A stretch of DNA of 64,000 nt from DRPG01 sp964655065 (GTDB taxonomy: Bacteria > Myxococcota_A > UBA796 > GCA-2862545). The stretch is from NCBI GenBank assembly GCA_964655065.1, contig CAZZLC010000026.1, positions 1 through 64,000 of the forward strand. Reading direction: 5' to 3'. The stretch's first letter is position 1; each line of letters starts with the position of its first letter. Shown in pieces: positions 43,708 through 52,312 of this stretch. The notes below the pieces were generated by a model. It ran no database searches. It saw nothing but the letters and a program-made list of their open reading frames with translations, and was not told the origin of the DNA. The position numbers were made by a program, and so were the translations under genes.

Positions 43708-44856
43708 TCAACGTGGCCCGGGAGCCTGGCTGACCAGCCGCTCGACGGCATCGGGGTCGTGAGCATGGCGCAGCGCGTACGTGAGGCGCAGGTCGGCGCC
43801 CAGGCGCGCGACGTCGCGGAGGCTCGCCCGAGGAGCGTCGGACAGCGACGCCAGCGGCGGCCCTCCCAACCAGGGGCGTCCACCGGGGATCATCAACCCG
43901 GCGAGGTAGAGGTGCAGGGTGTCGACCAGCCCCGCATCCACGAGTGCGCGGTGCACCTTCCCTCCACCCTCGACGAGGATGCGGTGCCTCCCCACCGACA
44001 CCAGGGCTCGCATAGCGGCTGTCGCATCGACGTGGCCGGTCTCGTCGCGGGGCACCCGCAGCACCGTGCCGGGCAGCGCGCGCTCGGGCGCGTCCTCGGC
44101 GCAGACCACGATGGCGCACCCGGTGCCGAACAGCCGGGCCTCGGCGGGGACGCGGAGGTTCGTGTCGAGGACGACCGGCGCGGGGGCGGCTGGGGAGTCG
44201 AGCCCCGGCAGAGCACTCGGCGAGAGCCGCAGGGTGAGCCAAGGGTCATCGGCGAGCACGGTGCCCAGTCCCACGAGGAGCGCGTCGTGGCGAGCACGCA
44301 GCACCTGACCGTCGGCGCGGGCGGCTTCGCCGGTGATCCACTGGCTCTCGCCGCTCGCGGTGGCGATGTGGCCGTCCAGCGAGATGCCTGCCTTGGCCGT
44401 GACCTCGGGTAGGCCGAGGCGCTGTGCACGCGCAAAGCCGAGGATGGACCTGGCGGAGCGCTCTGCCTCCACCCCGAGATCGACGGTGATGCCCGCGCGC
44501 CGCAGCTCCTCGACCGAGCGGCCTTGCATCTCCTCGAAGGGATCGAGCACGCCGACGACCACCCGACCAATGCCGGCGCGGACGAGGGCCTGGGAGCACG
44601 GCGGGGTTCGACCGTGATGACGACACGGCTCGAGCGTGACGTACATCGTGGCGCCGCGAACGTCGTGTCCGCGCGCGTCGGCGTCGTCGAGCGCCCGGAT
44701 CTCGGCGTGGGGACCGCCCACCGGCTGGGTGAAGCCCTCGCCGAGGATCGTCCCCTCGCGGACGATCACCGCCCCCACGGGCGGGTTCGGGGCGGTCGTT
44801 CCGGTCGCGATCAGCGCGAGGGCCAGCGCGCGGTCCATGAACCGCTGGTCGCTCAT
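43708..44856 (-). CDS. ribD: bifunctional riboflavin biosynthesis deaminase/reductase RibD
   Basis: 382 residues. ATG at 44856 overlaps the nrdR stop (ATGA). The N-terminal pyrimidine deaminase domain carries the zinc ligands His50 with Glu52 (PHAEIRAL) and Cys78/Cys87 (LEPCRHHGRTPPC). The C-terminal reductase domain begins TAKAGISLDGHIATASGESQ and has the nucleotide-binding VEGGGKVHRALVDAGLVD. It catalyses the second and third steps of riboflavin synthesis from GTP. The C-terminal tail is longer than in E. coli. Third gene of the glyA-nrdR-ribD operon, an arrangement common in deltaproteobacterial genomes. Confidence 0.94.
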   Translation of the reverse strand: MSDQRFMDRALALALIATGTTAPNPPVGAVIVREGTILGEGFTQPVGGPHAEIRALDDADARGHDVRGATMYVTLEPCRHHGRTPPCSQALVRAGIGRVVVGVLDPFEEMQGRSVEELRRAGITVDLGVEAERSARSILGFARAQRLGLPEVTAKAGISLDGHIATASGESQWITGEAARADGQVLRARHDALLVGLGTVLADDPWLTLRLSPSALPGLDSPAAPAPVVLDTNLRVPAEARLFGTGCAIVVCAEDAPERALPGTVLRVPRDETGHVDATAAMRALVSVGRHRILVEGGGKVHRALVDAGLVDTLHLYLAGLMIPGGRPWLGGPPLASLSDAPRASLRDVARLGADLRLTYALRHAHDPDAVERLVSQAPGPR

Positions 44857-45305
44857 CGCGTCGTCTTCTCGAACGGCAGGACGATCTCCGCGAACTTCTC
44901 GACGCTCTCGAACTCTTGATACACGCTCGCGAAACGCACGTATGCAACATCGTCGACGTCGCGCAGGATCTCCATCACGATCTGACCGATCTCGTCGGTG
45001 GTCACCTCGTTGCGGCGCAAGGCGACGAGCCGCTGCTCGACCTGGCGCACCGCGTCGTCGAGCTGGTCGGGGTCGACCGGACGCTTGCGACACGCGAGCG
45101 CGATGCCCGAGAGCACCTTGTCGCGCACGAAGGGTTCTCGCCCGCCCTGCTTCTTGACGACCCAGGGGAGCTTGCGCTCTACCCGCTCGACGGTGCTGAA
45201 CCGCGTGCCGCACTCCTGGCAGCTGCGCCGGCGCCGGATTCCGTCCCGAATGGTCCGGGAGTCGATGACCCGGCTCTCCTCGTGCTGGCACGCGGGGCAC
45301 CGCAT
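44853..45305 (-). CDS. nrdR: transcriptional repressor NrdR
   Basis: 150 residues. The N-terminal zinc ribbon has Cys3, Cys6, Cys29 and Cys32 (MRCPACQ and RRRRSCQECGTRFSTVE), followed by the ATP-cone domain (VKKQGGREPFVRDKVLSGIA and YVRFASVYQEF). NrdR senses ATP/dATP and represses ribonucleotide reductase genes. No NrdR box pair was recognised within the window. The ATG overlaps the glyA stop by one base (TGATG) and its own stop overlaps the ribD start. Confidence 0.96.
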   Translation of the reverse strand: MRCPACQHEESRVIDSRTIRDGIRRRRSCQECGTRFSTVERVERKLPWVVKKQGGREPFVRDKVLSGIALACRKRPVDPDQLDDAVRQVEQRLVALRRNEVTTDEIGQIVMEILRDVDDVAYVRFASVYQEFESVEKFAEIVLPFEKTTR

Positions 45306-46552
45306 CAGTCGAGCAGGTTCTTCGGGTAGACGGGGAACCGGCCGCAGAGCTCGTTCACCTCGGACCGGATGCGGGCCTGGCGCGCCTCGTCCGTCACGTC
45401 GTCGACGACGTCCGCGATCCAGGCCCCCACCTGCTTCATCACGTCGGGGCCCATGCCACGGGTCGTGATGGCGGGAACCCCGATGCGCACGCCGCTGGTG
45501 ACGAAGGGGCTGCGCTTCTCGCCGGGCACGGTGTTCTTGTTGACGGTGATGCCGGCCCGGCCGAGCGCATCCTCGGCATCCTTGCCGCTGCACTTCTCGC
45601 CGAGGTCCACGAGGACGAGGTGGTTGTCGGTGCCCCCGGTGACGAGGTTCAGCCCGCGCTCCATCAGCGCCTCGGCCATCGCCTTCGCGTTGTCGATCAC
45701 CTGCTGGCTGTACACCTTGAAGTCATCGGTCAGCGCCTCGCCAAAGGCGACGGCCTTGGCCGCGATGACGTGCATCAGCGGTCCGCCCTGGGTGCCGGGG
45801 AACACGGCCTTGTTCATCTTCGGCGCCCACTGGCGGTTGGCGAGGATGAGGCCGCCGCGGGGTCCGCGCAGCGTCTTGTGGGTCGTGGTGGTGACGAAGT
45901 CACAGTAGGGCACGGGGTCGGGGTGGAGCTTCGCGGCGACGAGCCCGGCGATGTGGGCGATGTCGGCGACGAGCAGTGCGTCGACCTCGTCGGCGATGCC
46001 GCGGAACGACTCGAAGTCGATGAACCGGGGGTAAGCGCTGGCCCCGGTCATGATGATCTTGGGACGGTGCTGCTTGGCCAGGTCGCGAACCTGGTCGAGG
46101 TCGAGCCGGCCGGTCGACTCGTCGACCCCGTAGTGAACGGCGTTGTAGATCAGCCCGCTGCTGTTGACCGGCGAGCCGTGGGTGAGGTGACCGCCGTGGG
46201 TCAGATCGAGCCCGAGGATGGTGTCACCGGGCTGCAGAGCCGCGAGGTAGACGGCGGCATTGGCCTGCGCGCCCGAGTGGGGCTGGACGTTCGCGCCCAC
46301 CGACCCGAACAGCTGCTTGGCGCGGCTGCGCGCGAGCTCCTCGACGACGTCGACGTACTCGCACCCACCGTAGTAGCGCTTTCCGGGCAACCCCTCGGCG
46401 TACTTGTTGGTGAGAATCGTGCCCATCGCCTGCATCACGGCGAGCGAGGCGTAGTTCTCGGAAGCGATCAGCTCGAGCTCGTCCTGCTGACGAGCGAACT
46501 CCTTCGCAATGGCATCGAAGACCTCGGGGTCCTGCGAGGTGAGGGGCTCCAC
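45305..46552 (-). CDS. glyA: serine hydroxymethyltransferase
   Basis: 415 residues from GTG 46552, with GGAGG five bases upstream. PLP-dependent interconversion of serine and glycine with tetrahydrofolate. Lys226 in VTTTTHKTLRGPRGG is the PLP lysine. SENYASLAVMQAMGTILTNK, the folate/PLP site GANVQPHSGAQANAAVY and the C-terminal RIGVPAITTRGM are all standard. Length is typical (410-430). First gene of the glyA-nrdR-ribD operon. Confidence 0.97.
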   Translation of the reverse strand: MEPLTSQDPEVFDAIAKEFARQQDELELIASENYASLAVMQAMGTILTNKYAEGLPGKRYYGGCEYVDVVEELARSRAKQLFGSVGANVQPHSGAQANAAVYLAALQPGDTILGLDLTHGGHLTHGSPVNSSGLIYNAVHYGVDESTGRLDLDQVRDLAKQHRPKIIMTGASAYPRFIDFESFRGIADEVDALLVADIAHIAGLVAAKLHPDPVPYCDFVTTTTHKTLRGPRGGLILANRQWAPKMNKAVFPGTQGGPLMHVIAAKAVAFGEALTDDFKVYSQQVIDNAKAMAEALMERGLNLVTGGTDNHLVLVDLGEKCSGKDAEDALGRAGITVNKNTVPGEKRSPFVTSGVRIGVPAITTRGMGPDVMKQVGAWIADVVDDVTDEARQARIRSEVNELCGRFPVYPKNLLD

Positions 46553-46604
46553 GTGTTCCTCCGGGCGAGTGTTCGGCGTAACCCCCCGGACCGGACGGGG
46601 GTGG

Positions 46605-47429
46605 TCAGGGCGCCGATGGTGTACAGGCCGTGGCCTTCGTGTAGGTGAGCGTCTGCTCGTAGCCCACGGTGAAGCCGAATACGCCCGCCGCGAGCGAAAT
46701 CGACTCGTAGACGGGCAAGGCCTCGCCGTCCACCATCTGGGTGCGGATGTGGGCCTGCGGACGCAACAGCGTGATGCGGACCGGCGAACCTTCGACTGGG
46801 ACGCGGTGACGTTGGGGGAAGGTGACATCGAGGGCCGACCCCACGGCCCGACCTTCGGGGAACCGGGTCACGAGCTCCACGAACTTCTTGGAGTCGCCCA
46901 GTGGATAGCGCTCTGTCAGCTCGACGGCGGAGCGCTCGTCGGACCAGCCGGCCCAGGTGCTCGTGACGTCGGCGTCGATGGCGTCGAGGATGCCGTCGAC
47001 GAGCGACACGGCTCGGTTCGTGCCCCTCTCCGCCGCGTCGGAGTCCTCCGCCTCGGGCTCGAGATCGACGCTCGTGCCGACGAGGGGCCGAACGTCGATC
47101 GACCAGTCTACGCCCCAGTTGTCGGAGTCCGCGCCGCTCGTCGCGGCTTCGGAGGCAGGCTCCATGGTCGTCTCGAATCGAGTCCACTTGCCGTGATCGA
47201 GGATGCCCACGAACGGCCCCTCGTAGACGTAGTCAGACTGGCTGGGGCGCCCGAACAGGCCTCCCGAGCGGTAGACCGCGACGTGGTTCCTGGCGCGCCC
47301 CTCGAGCCGCCAGCACGCCTCGGGTCCTCGACGAAGCCGAATCGCTCGTTCCTGCCACGCCTCGACCGCCAGCACGTCGACGCCCTCGGGCGCTCCGGCG
47401 AGCGCGGAGGCGATCCACCATCCCCACAT
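46605..47429 (-). CDS. exported protein of unknown function
   Basis: 274 residues. ATG at 47429 has GGAGG four bases upstream. The N-terminus MWGWWIASALAGAPEG has a short hydrophobic segment and likely cleavage after AGA. The remainder is beta-rich with aromatic alternation (GGLFGRPSQSDYVYEGPFVG and RVPVEGSPVRITLLR), acidic patches, and a C-terminal pair of strands (FGFTVGYEQTLTYTKA). Domain unrecognised. Ends 52 bp upstream of glyA on the same strand. Confidence 0.7.
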   Translation of the reverse strand: MWGWWIASALAGAPEGVDVLAVEAWQERAIRLRRGPEACWRLEGRARNHVAVYRSGGLFGRPSQSDYVYEGPFVGILDHGKWTRFETTMEPASEAATSGADSDNWGVDWSIDVRPLVGTSVDLEPEAEDSDAAERGTNRAVSLVDGILDAIDADVTSTWAGWSDERSAVELTERYPLGDSKKFVELVTRFPEGRAVGSALDVTFPQRHRVPVEGSPVRITLLRPQAHIRTQMVDGEALPVYESISLAAGVFGFTVGYEQTLTYTKATACTPSAP

Positions 47430-47440
47430 TGCTCCTCCCG

Positions 47441-48187
47441 TCAAAACACGCGCAGGCCGAACTGTAGCCCCACGTCGATCTCCGCTCCGATGGCGGTCTC
47501 TCGCCAGTTGCCCCGCAGAGCGGTGAGCAGCCGCCGGCCCTGTCGTCCGACGCCGAGGCGGTAGGCGGTCTCGTCGCCGACCACCGGGAGGATAGCGGTG
47601 GCTGGGTCCGCGGGAGGGCGGTTCCCGGCGACCAGCCAGGTGATCTCGATCCCGCCGAACGCGCGCCAGGCCCCGAGCTCGAGCGCGAGGTCGGCGCGTC
47701 CGCCGACGGCGAGCGTGTCGACGAGCTCCAGCTCCGGAGTGCGCCATCGGACGCGATCCGAGCGCACCACCGGCCCGATCCGAAGCCCGACGGGCCCGAT
47801 CCAGGGGGCCACGGTGGAGTTCAGCTCGAAGCGCCGGCCCGTCGCGGCACCGATCGGCGCGGTGGCGCGGAGCGAGGTCTGCCCCACGAGCTGAACGGTT
47901 CGGTCCGTGAGACGCCAGTACCGGTGAGACAAGTCGATCCCCACCCGCATCGCCCAATACGTCCGCTCGCCCCCGGCGAGCAGCGAGCCCTCCAGCACCG
48001 GTCGCGCCCCGTATCGACCTCGCACCGGCGGCCTCGGCAGCTCCAAGGGCAGTGTGGCGTCTTCGGACGTCTGGCGAGCGTCCTCGTCGAGACCGTCGAG
48101 TGCGCTACCGCCGAGGTCCTCCGGTGCCTCGAGCACCACGGTGCGGGGCTCCTCGGCAGCGGCGACCAGTGCGAGGGCAGCGAGCAT
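47441..48187 (-). CDS. outer-membrane-type beta-barrel-like exported protein
   Basis: 248 residues. The ATG at 48187 is chosen because GGAGG lies four bases upstream and MLAALALVAAAEE forms a short signal sequence; a longer frame upstream lacks a ribosome binding site. The mature sequence shows repeated amphipathic beta strands (RTYWAMRVGIDLSHRYWRLT, VQLVGQTSLRATAPIG, PWIGPVGLRIGPVVRSDRV) and ends in DVGLQFGLRVF, with a C-terminal aromatic as in many outer-membrane proteins. No specific family identified. Its stop is 11 bases before the next gene's start. Confidence 0.68.
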   Translation of the reverse strand: MLAALALVAAAEEPRTVVLEAPEDLGGSALDGLDEDARQTSEDATLPLELPRPPVRGRYGARPVLEGSLLAGGERTYWAMRVGIDLSHRYWRLTDRTVQLVGQTSLRATAPIGAATGRRFELNSTVAPWIGPVGLRIGPVVRSDRVRWRTPELELVDTLAVGGRADLALELGAWRAFGGIEITWLVAGNRPPADPATAILPVVGDETAYRLGVGRQGRRLLTALRGNWRETAIGAEIDVGLQFGLRVF

Positions 48188-48251
48188 GAGTCCTCCGGCT
48201 CGAGAAGGTCGGACACCGGTCCTGTCGCCCGGCGTCCTCCCGGTCGCTACG

Positions 48252-48617
48252 GTGTTCACGGAGGACGAAGTGTCGAAGCTGGTCGAGGTATTCCGCAGCC
48301 CCTACACGGCCGAGGCGCAGATCAAGGCGTCCGTCCTCCAGGATCGGGGCGTTCAGGCCACCGTGATCTCACCCGACCTGGCGGCGAGCGCGGGGGCTGG
48401 CGCTCACATCATGCCCGCCCGGGTGATGGTTCCGGAGAACCAGGTCCCCCAGGCTCGCGAGACCATTGCCGCGCTGGAGGCGATGGTCGAGGCGGACGGG
48501 TCCGCCGGTCCCGAACGGTGCCCGTCGTGCGGCGCGCGGTGGGAGCCCGGGTTCGCCGTATGTTGGCAGTGCCAGCACGAGCTGGAAGCGCCCGATCAGG
48601 GCGAGACGTCGACCTAG
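48252..48617 (+). CDS. DUF2007-type protein with C-terminal zinc ribbon
   Basis: 121 residues from GTG 48252. The first 85 residues match the DUF2007 'putative signal transducing protein' pattern (VFRSPYTAEAQIKASVLQDR, GVQATVI, then ARVMVPENQVPQARETIAAL). The tail has a CPSCGARWEPGFAVCWQC zinc-ribbon with two CxxC pairs. No strong ribosome binding site is visible, and the longer upstream frame is antisense sequence to the neighbouring gene. Function unknown; the family occurs beside many regulators and envelope genes. Confidence 0.75.
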   Translation: MFTEDEVSKLVEVFRSPYTAEAQIKASVLQDRGVQATVISPDLAASAGAGAHIMPARVMVPENQVPQARETIAALEAMVEADGSAGPERCPSCGARWEPGFAVCWQCQHELEAPDQGETST

Positions 48618-48737
48618 ACGTCCCCAGCGGCTTCGGTTCGGGTCCCGAACGCGTCGCGCACCCGGCCCCGAACGCAACCGGTCGCGGCAAGCGTTACGTG
48701 GCCATGCTTGCCGCTCGACCCACTCGACCCCGACGCC

Positions 48738-50117
48738 ATGCACTTCCTCCCGCTGGGTGGAACCGGTGAGATCGGCATGAACCTCAACCTCTACCACACG
48801 GCAGGGCGGTGGTTGATGGTCGACTGCGGCGTGATGTTCGGGCGGGACGGTCCTCACGACATGCACGTCATCTACCCGGACCCGTCCTTCATCGTGGCCC
48901 GGCGGCACCAGCTCGAGGGGCTGGTCCTCACCCACGCCCATCAGGACCACATCGGGGCGGTCGCCGACCTCTGGCCGAAGCTGCGGTGCCGGGTGTTCGC
49001 GAGCCGGTTCTGCGCTGCGATGCTCCGCTCCGCCCTGGTCGAAGCTGGGATCGCCGACGAAGTCCCCGTGCGACTTCTCGACGAGCGCGCCCGGCTCAAG
49101 CTCGGCCCCTTCGAGCTGCAGCGCGTGCCCCTCACCCACTCCACCGTGGAGATGGGAGCGCTCGTCATCCGCAGCAAGTGGGGGGCGGTGCTCCACACGG
49201 GGGACTGGAAGCTCGACCCGGTCCCCGTCGAGGGCCGGACCACCGACCGTGCCGCCCTGCGTGCGCTGGCGGACGAGGGCCTGCTCGCGTGTGTGAGTGA
49301 CTCCACGAACGCGGACCACGAGGGCTGGACGCCGAGCGAGGGGAGCCTGCGCGAGCCGCTGAAGCGCTTGTTCGCGTCCTGCGAGAACCGGATCGCGGTC
49401 ACGCTCTTCGCGTCGAACGTGGCGCGAATCCGCACCATCGTCGAGGCTGCCGTCGAGCAGGGTCGCCATCCCCTCTTGCTCGGTCGGTCGCTCGAGCGCA
49501 CCATCCAGGCCGCCCAACGTTCGGGCTATCTCGGGAGCCTGCCTCCCTTCGTGCCCCTCCGAGAGTACGGGTTCCTGCCCCGCGAGCGTGTGCTGCTGCT
49601 GTGTACGGGCTCCCAGGGAGAGCCGCGGGCCGGGCTGTCCAAGCTCGCGACCGACAAGCTCCGAGACGTCTACCTCGAGCCCGACGACGCCGTCGTGTTC
49701 AGCGCACGGACCATCCCGGGCAACGAGCTCTTCGTCGAGCGCCTCGAGCGGCTGCTCCGGGATCGCGGGGTCACCATCGTGCGGAGCGATGCAGCCCCCG
49801 TGCACGTGAGCGGCCATCCGCGACGCGACGAGCTCCGCGAGCTCTACACCTGGGCGCAGCCCCGGACCGTGGTCCCGGTCCACGGCACGCCGCCCAAGCT
49901 CGAGGCCCACGCCGAGCTGGCGGAGTCGCAAGGTCGCCAGGCGGTCCGGATGCGCAACGGCGAGGTCCTGAAGCTCGCCCCCGGGCCCATCGAGATCGTC
50001 CGGCGCGTCCGCACCGGTCGACTGCGTCGGGTCGAGGAGCCCCGACCCGCGCGCCGCGGAGCGTCGGACCGCCGACAAGGGCGCGATCGTCGACGTTCTG
50101 CGAATCGACGCCGCTGA
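48738..50117 (+). CDS. rnj: ribonuclease J
   Basis: 459 residues if it starts at ATG 48738; a TTG at 48708 would add ten residues. Neither has a clear ribosome binding site, so the start is uncertain. The N-terminus FLPLGGTGEIGMNLNLY and the metallo-beta-lactamase metal motif LTHAHQDHIGAVADL (HxHxDH) mark it as RNase J. Also present are FELQRVPLTHSTVEMGALVI, GDWKLDP (Asp ligand), the beta-CASP TIPGNELFVERLERLLRD and HVSGHPRRDELRELYTW. It acts as 5'-3' exonuclease/endonuclease in RNA decay. The C-terminal domain is largely missing compared with Bacillus RNase J (555 residues) and is replaced by a very basic Arg-rich tail. Confidence 0.93.
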   Translation: MHFLPLGGTGEIGMNLNLYHTAGRWLMVDCGVMFGRDGPHDMHVIYPDPSFIVARRHQLEGLVLTHAHQDHIGAVADLWPKLRCRVFASRFCAAMLRSALVEAGIADEVPVRLLDERARLKLGPFELQRVPLTHSTVEMGALVIRSKWGAVLHTGDWKLDPVPVEGRTTDRAALRALADEGLLACVSDSTNADHEGWTPSEGSLREPLKRLFASCENRIAVTLFASNVARIRTIVEAAVEQGRHPLLLGRSLERTIQAAQRSGYLGSLPPFVPLREYGFLPRERVLLLCTGSQGEPRAGLSKLATDKLRDVYLEPDDAVVFSARTIPGNELFVERLERLLRDRGVTIVRSDAAPVHVSGHPRRDELRELYTWAQPRTVVPVHGTPPKLEAHAELAESQGRQAVRMRNGEVLKLAPGPIEIVRRVRTGRLRRVEEPRPARRGASDRRQGRDRRRSANRRR

Positions 50118-50216
50118 TCTGGCTTTTGGCCGCCCACGAGTTCGGACGTCGAAAAAAGTCCGTCAACTCTGGGATACGTTGCGAGGGTCGGTGCCGTCGG
50201 TCCGACCAGCCCCCAG

Positions 50217-50290
50217 GGGCCTGTAGCTCAGTTGGTCAGAGCAGCCGGCTCATACCCGGACGTGCCCAGGTTCGAGTCCTGGCGGGCCCA
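50217..50290 (+). tRNA. tRNA-Met (CAT)
   Basis: A 74-base cloverleaf can be drawn. The acceptor pairs GGGCCTG with CGGGCCC and discriminator A. The D arm is GCTC/GAGC, the anticodon stem GCCGG/CCGGA with loop CTCATAC (anticodon CAT), and the T arm is CCAGG/CCTGG with TTCGAGT. One apparent G-A mismatch is present at the top of the anticodon stem (G27-A43). CCA is not encoded. It is read as elongator Met; a lysidine-modified Ile tRNA with CAT cannot be excluded from sequence alone. Confidence 0.9.
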
Positions 50291-50309
50291 TGTCTACCCC
50301 ACATCGGCG

Positions 50310-51326
50310 TCACACGGATTCGCGCACGGATTCGCGCATCGTGGCCGACAGCCAATCCACGCCGTCGTGCAAGCGGTCGAGCGGCGGACGCTGCATCTCT
50401 CCTGGCGCGCAGCGCCGAGCGGGACCAGGAAGCGCCAGCGCGGGATCGTCGGTGGCCACAGTGGACAGCGTGGACTCGTGGCGGGCGAGCAGCTGGCCGG
50501 CCTCGTCGCGCGACACCGCCGCGTGCAGGACCACGCTCCTGGGGAGCGCGGCGGGGCGGAAGCGCGAGAGCGGCAGGGCGTGGACGGACCAGCCGGCGCC
50601 CCGGTCGACCCGACCGACGACCTTCGCCAGGGCCTCGCGCTCGCGGATCCGAGCCCCCGTCAGGCCGGCGAGCGGGCCCGCGGGGAGCTTCCGGTCGACC
50701 TCGCGCCAGGTCGCGGCGAGCGCCTCGAGGGCGTCGTCCAGTGGCCAGTCGGTGAGCACCGCCGCGGGCGACATGCAGCCGAGTCCGTCGTGCAGCGCGA
50801 GGTCGGGCCCGAGGGCGGCGAACCCGGCCGCGGTCGTGAGCCAGGCGGCCCCGAAGCGGTGGCCGAAGCCGAGGTAGCGGGCGTCAGCGTCGACGAGGTC
50901 GCGAATCGTGGCGACGGTGGCGTCGCTTCCCATGGCCACGACCAGCGGAACGCCGGTCACGACCGCGCGCTCGTCGGTTGTCTGGAGCGCGAGGTCGTGG
51001 TCGTGGGCGCGCTGGGCGATGGTGCGCGCGAAGTCGCGGTCGTCGGACGCGGGCTTCAGCGTCAGCGCAGTACCCCGCGTGAGCAGCACCGCCGCCCACT
51101 CGAGGGGAGCAGTGAACACGGTGCGGGCGACGACCATGGTCGCGCGGTCGAACGGGACGCCCGGCCGATCCACGGCCCGGGCGAGGTCGTCGGGCGACAG
51201 CGCAGCCAGGGCGGCGTCCAGTGCGGCCCGAGCGCCCGCGGGGGAGAGGTGGGGGCACAGTCCGGCCACATCGAGAGCGCGAACGTCGTCGAGCCAGGCG
51301 ATTACTCGGTCGAGGCGCGACCCCAC
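50310..51326 (-). CDS. LuxC-like acyl-CoA reductase
   Basis: 338 residues from GTG 51326, with GGAGG four bases upstream, starting inside the LuxE-like gene (25-bp overlap). It shows the LuxC/fatty-acid reductase pattern: MVVARTVFTAPLEWAAVLLT, NAD(P)-binding GTALTLKPASDDRDFARTIA, TGVPLVVAMGSDATV, and the nucleophile segment LHDGLGCMSPAAVL with Cys184. LuxC family members run from about 330 to 480 residues. It would reduce an enzyme-bound or CoA acyl group to an aldehyde. An in-frame 12-bp tandem duplication gives the C-terminus RESVRESV. Last gene of a three-gene operon. Confidence 0.82.
   Translation of the reverse strand: MGSRLDRVIAWLDDVRALDVAGLCPHLSPAGARAALDAALAALSPDDLARAVDRPGVPFDRATMVVARTVFTAPLEWAAVLLTRGTALTLKPASDDRDFARTIAQRAHDHDLALQTTDERAVVTGVPLVVAMGSDATVATIRDLVDADARYLGFGHRFGAAWLTTAAGFAALGPDLALHDGLGCMSPAAVLTDWPLDDALEALAATWREVDRKLPAGPLAGLTGARIREREALAKVVGRVDRGAGWSVHALPLSRFRPAALPRSVVLHAAVSRDEAGQLLARHESTLSTVATDDPALALPGPARRCAPGEMQRPPLDRLHDGVDWLSATMRESVRESV
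50313..50338. repeat. 12-bp tandem duplication at 3' end of luxC-like gene
   Basis: cacggattcgcg is repeated exactly twice in direct tandem (50313-50324 and 50325-50336), followed by ca. It is in frame, doubling RESV at the C-terminus of the LuxC-like protein just before the stop codon. It looks like a slippage or small duplication event. Confidence 0.8.
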
Positions 51327-52312
51327 GCTTCCTCCACCGTGAGGGAGCACCCGCGTGCGGGGGCCCCGTGGAGCCGTCCCCGTAGCTCGACCGTCCCGTC
51401 GACCCTCACCACGCCAGCGTCCATGGTCTCGATGCCCAGCGTGCTGTCGAGGTTGGCGAGGTCGACGAACCGAAGCTGGCCTTCCTTCCCCGCAGGGAGC
51501 ACCTCGCCCGTGACCGGGTCCACGGCGAGAACCGCGAGCCAGGGCGGAGGCGCGAAAGGCGTCTGGGGCGTACCCCAGAGCTGGCTCGACAGCTCGGTCA
51601 TCCCGTACTCGGTGACGAGGCGCGCGGGTGCGAGCTGCTCGCGAATCGCGCCGTAGAGCTCCCGACCCTCGAGACGGTGGACCCGTCCCTTGAACCCACC
51701 CGTCACCATCACCACCGAGCCCGCGGGCAGCCGAGGGGGCGCGTGGTCGAGGTACTCGGCCATCGCGAAGGCGGTCGTGGCCAGGTACACGGGTTGGCTC
51801 CCCACCGCGGCGCGAGTCGCGGCGACGTCGAGCTTCCCGTCCTCGACGGTCCAGGTCACGTCGCCGAACAACGCGACCATGTGCGACAGCGAGGCGTCGG
51901 GAGTCCGAGCCGGGTCCTCGAGGAGTGCCACGACCCGCGTGGGCGCCCCCGGGACGCAGCGACGCGCCCATGCGAGCGACCCGTGGTCGTAGAGCGCGGT
52001 GCTGCGCAGCCGGTGGACCCCGCGGCCCCCCCCGGTGGTCCCCGAGGTGCGGAACACCACGGACGGCTCGTCCTCGGCGACGGTGCCCACGGGGAGCTCC
52101 TTGAAGAGGCTCACCGGCACCGCCGGGATCTGGGTCCAGTGGTCCACGCCGTCGCCCGCGAGCGCGGCGATCACCGGAGCGCGGGCGATCTGCCAGGCGT
52201 GTACGTCGAGCGCGAGCGTCTCGAACGGCTCGTGGGACGCGCCGGCCAGGGAGGCGTTCATGAAGCCCGCAATGCGCTCGGCGAGGGCCTTGGAGGTTCC
52301 GCTCCAGGTCAC
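51302..52312 (-). CDS. LuxE-like acyl-protein synthetase
   Basis: 336 residues from GTG 52312 in a GTGA overlap with the aminotransferase gene. The adenylation motif FRTSGTTGGGRGVHRL and VTEYGMTELSSQLWGTP are typical of LuxE (PF04443-type), an acyl-AMP-forming enzyme that holds the acyl group on a cysteine near the C-terminus. Here ARGCSLTVEEAWG places Cys322 14 residues before the end, matching the position of the Vibrio harveyi LuxE active Cys364 in 378. It would activate a carboxylic acid and pass it to the LuxC-like reductase encoded next. Confidence 0.85.
   Translation of the reverse strand: MTWSGTSKALAERIAGFMNASLAGASHEPFETLALDVHAWQIARAPVIAALAGDGVDHWTQIPAVPVSLFKELPVGTVAEDEPSVVFRTSGTTGGGRGVHRLRSTALYDHGSLAWARRCVPGAPTRVVALLEDPARTPDASLSHMVALFGDVTWTVEDGKLDVAATRAAVGSQPVYLATTAFAMAEYLDHAPPRLPAGSVVMVTGGFKGRVHRLEGRELYGAIREQLAPARLVTEYGMTELSSQLWGTPQTPFAPPPWLAVLAVDPVTGEVLPAGKEGQLRFVDLANLDSTLGIETMDAGVVRVDGTVELRGRLHGAPARGCSLTVEEAWGRASTE

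Noticed and set aside
50143..50162. Hairpin CGGAC-N10-GTCCG between rnj and the tRNA as a terminator
   Set aside because: The stem is only five base pairs with an A-rich loop and no T-tract on the plus strand, so it is not a convincing terminator.
50217..50340. tRNA 3' end as an attachment site of a mobile element
   Set aside because: The tandem repeat near the tRNA lies in the LuxC-like coding sequence and does not copy the tRNA 3' end; no integrase or second att copy was seen in the window.
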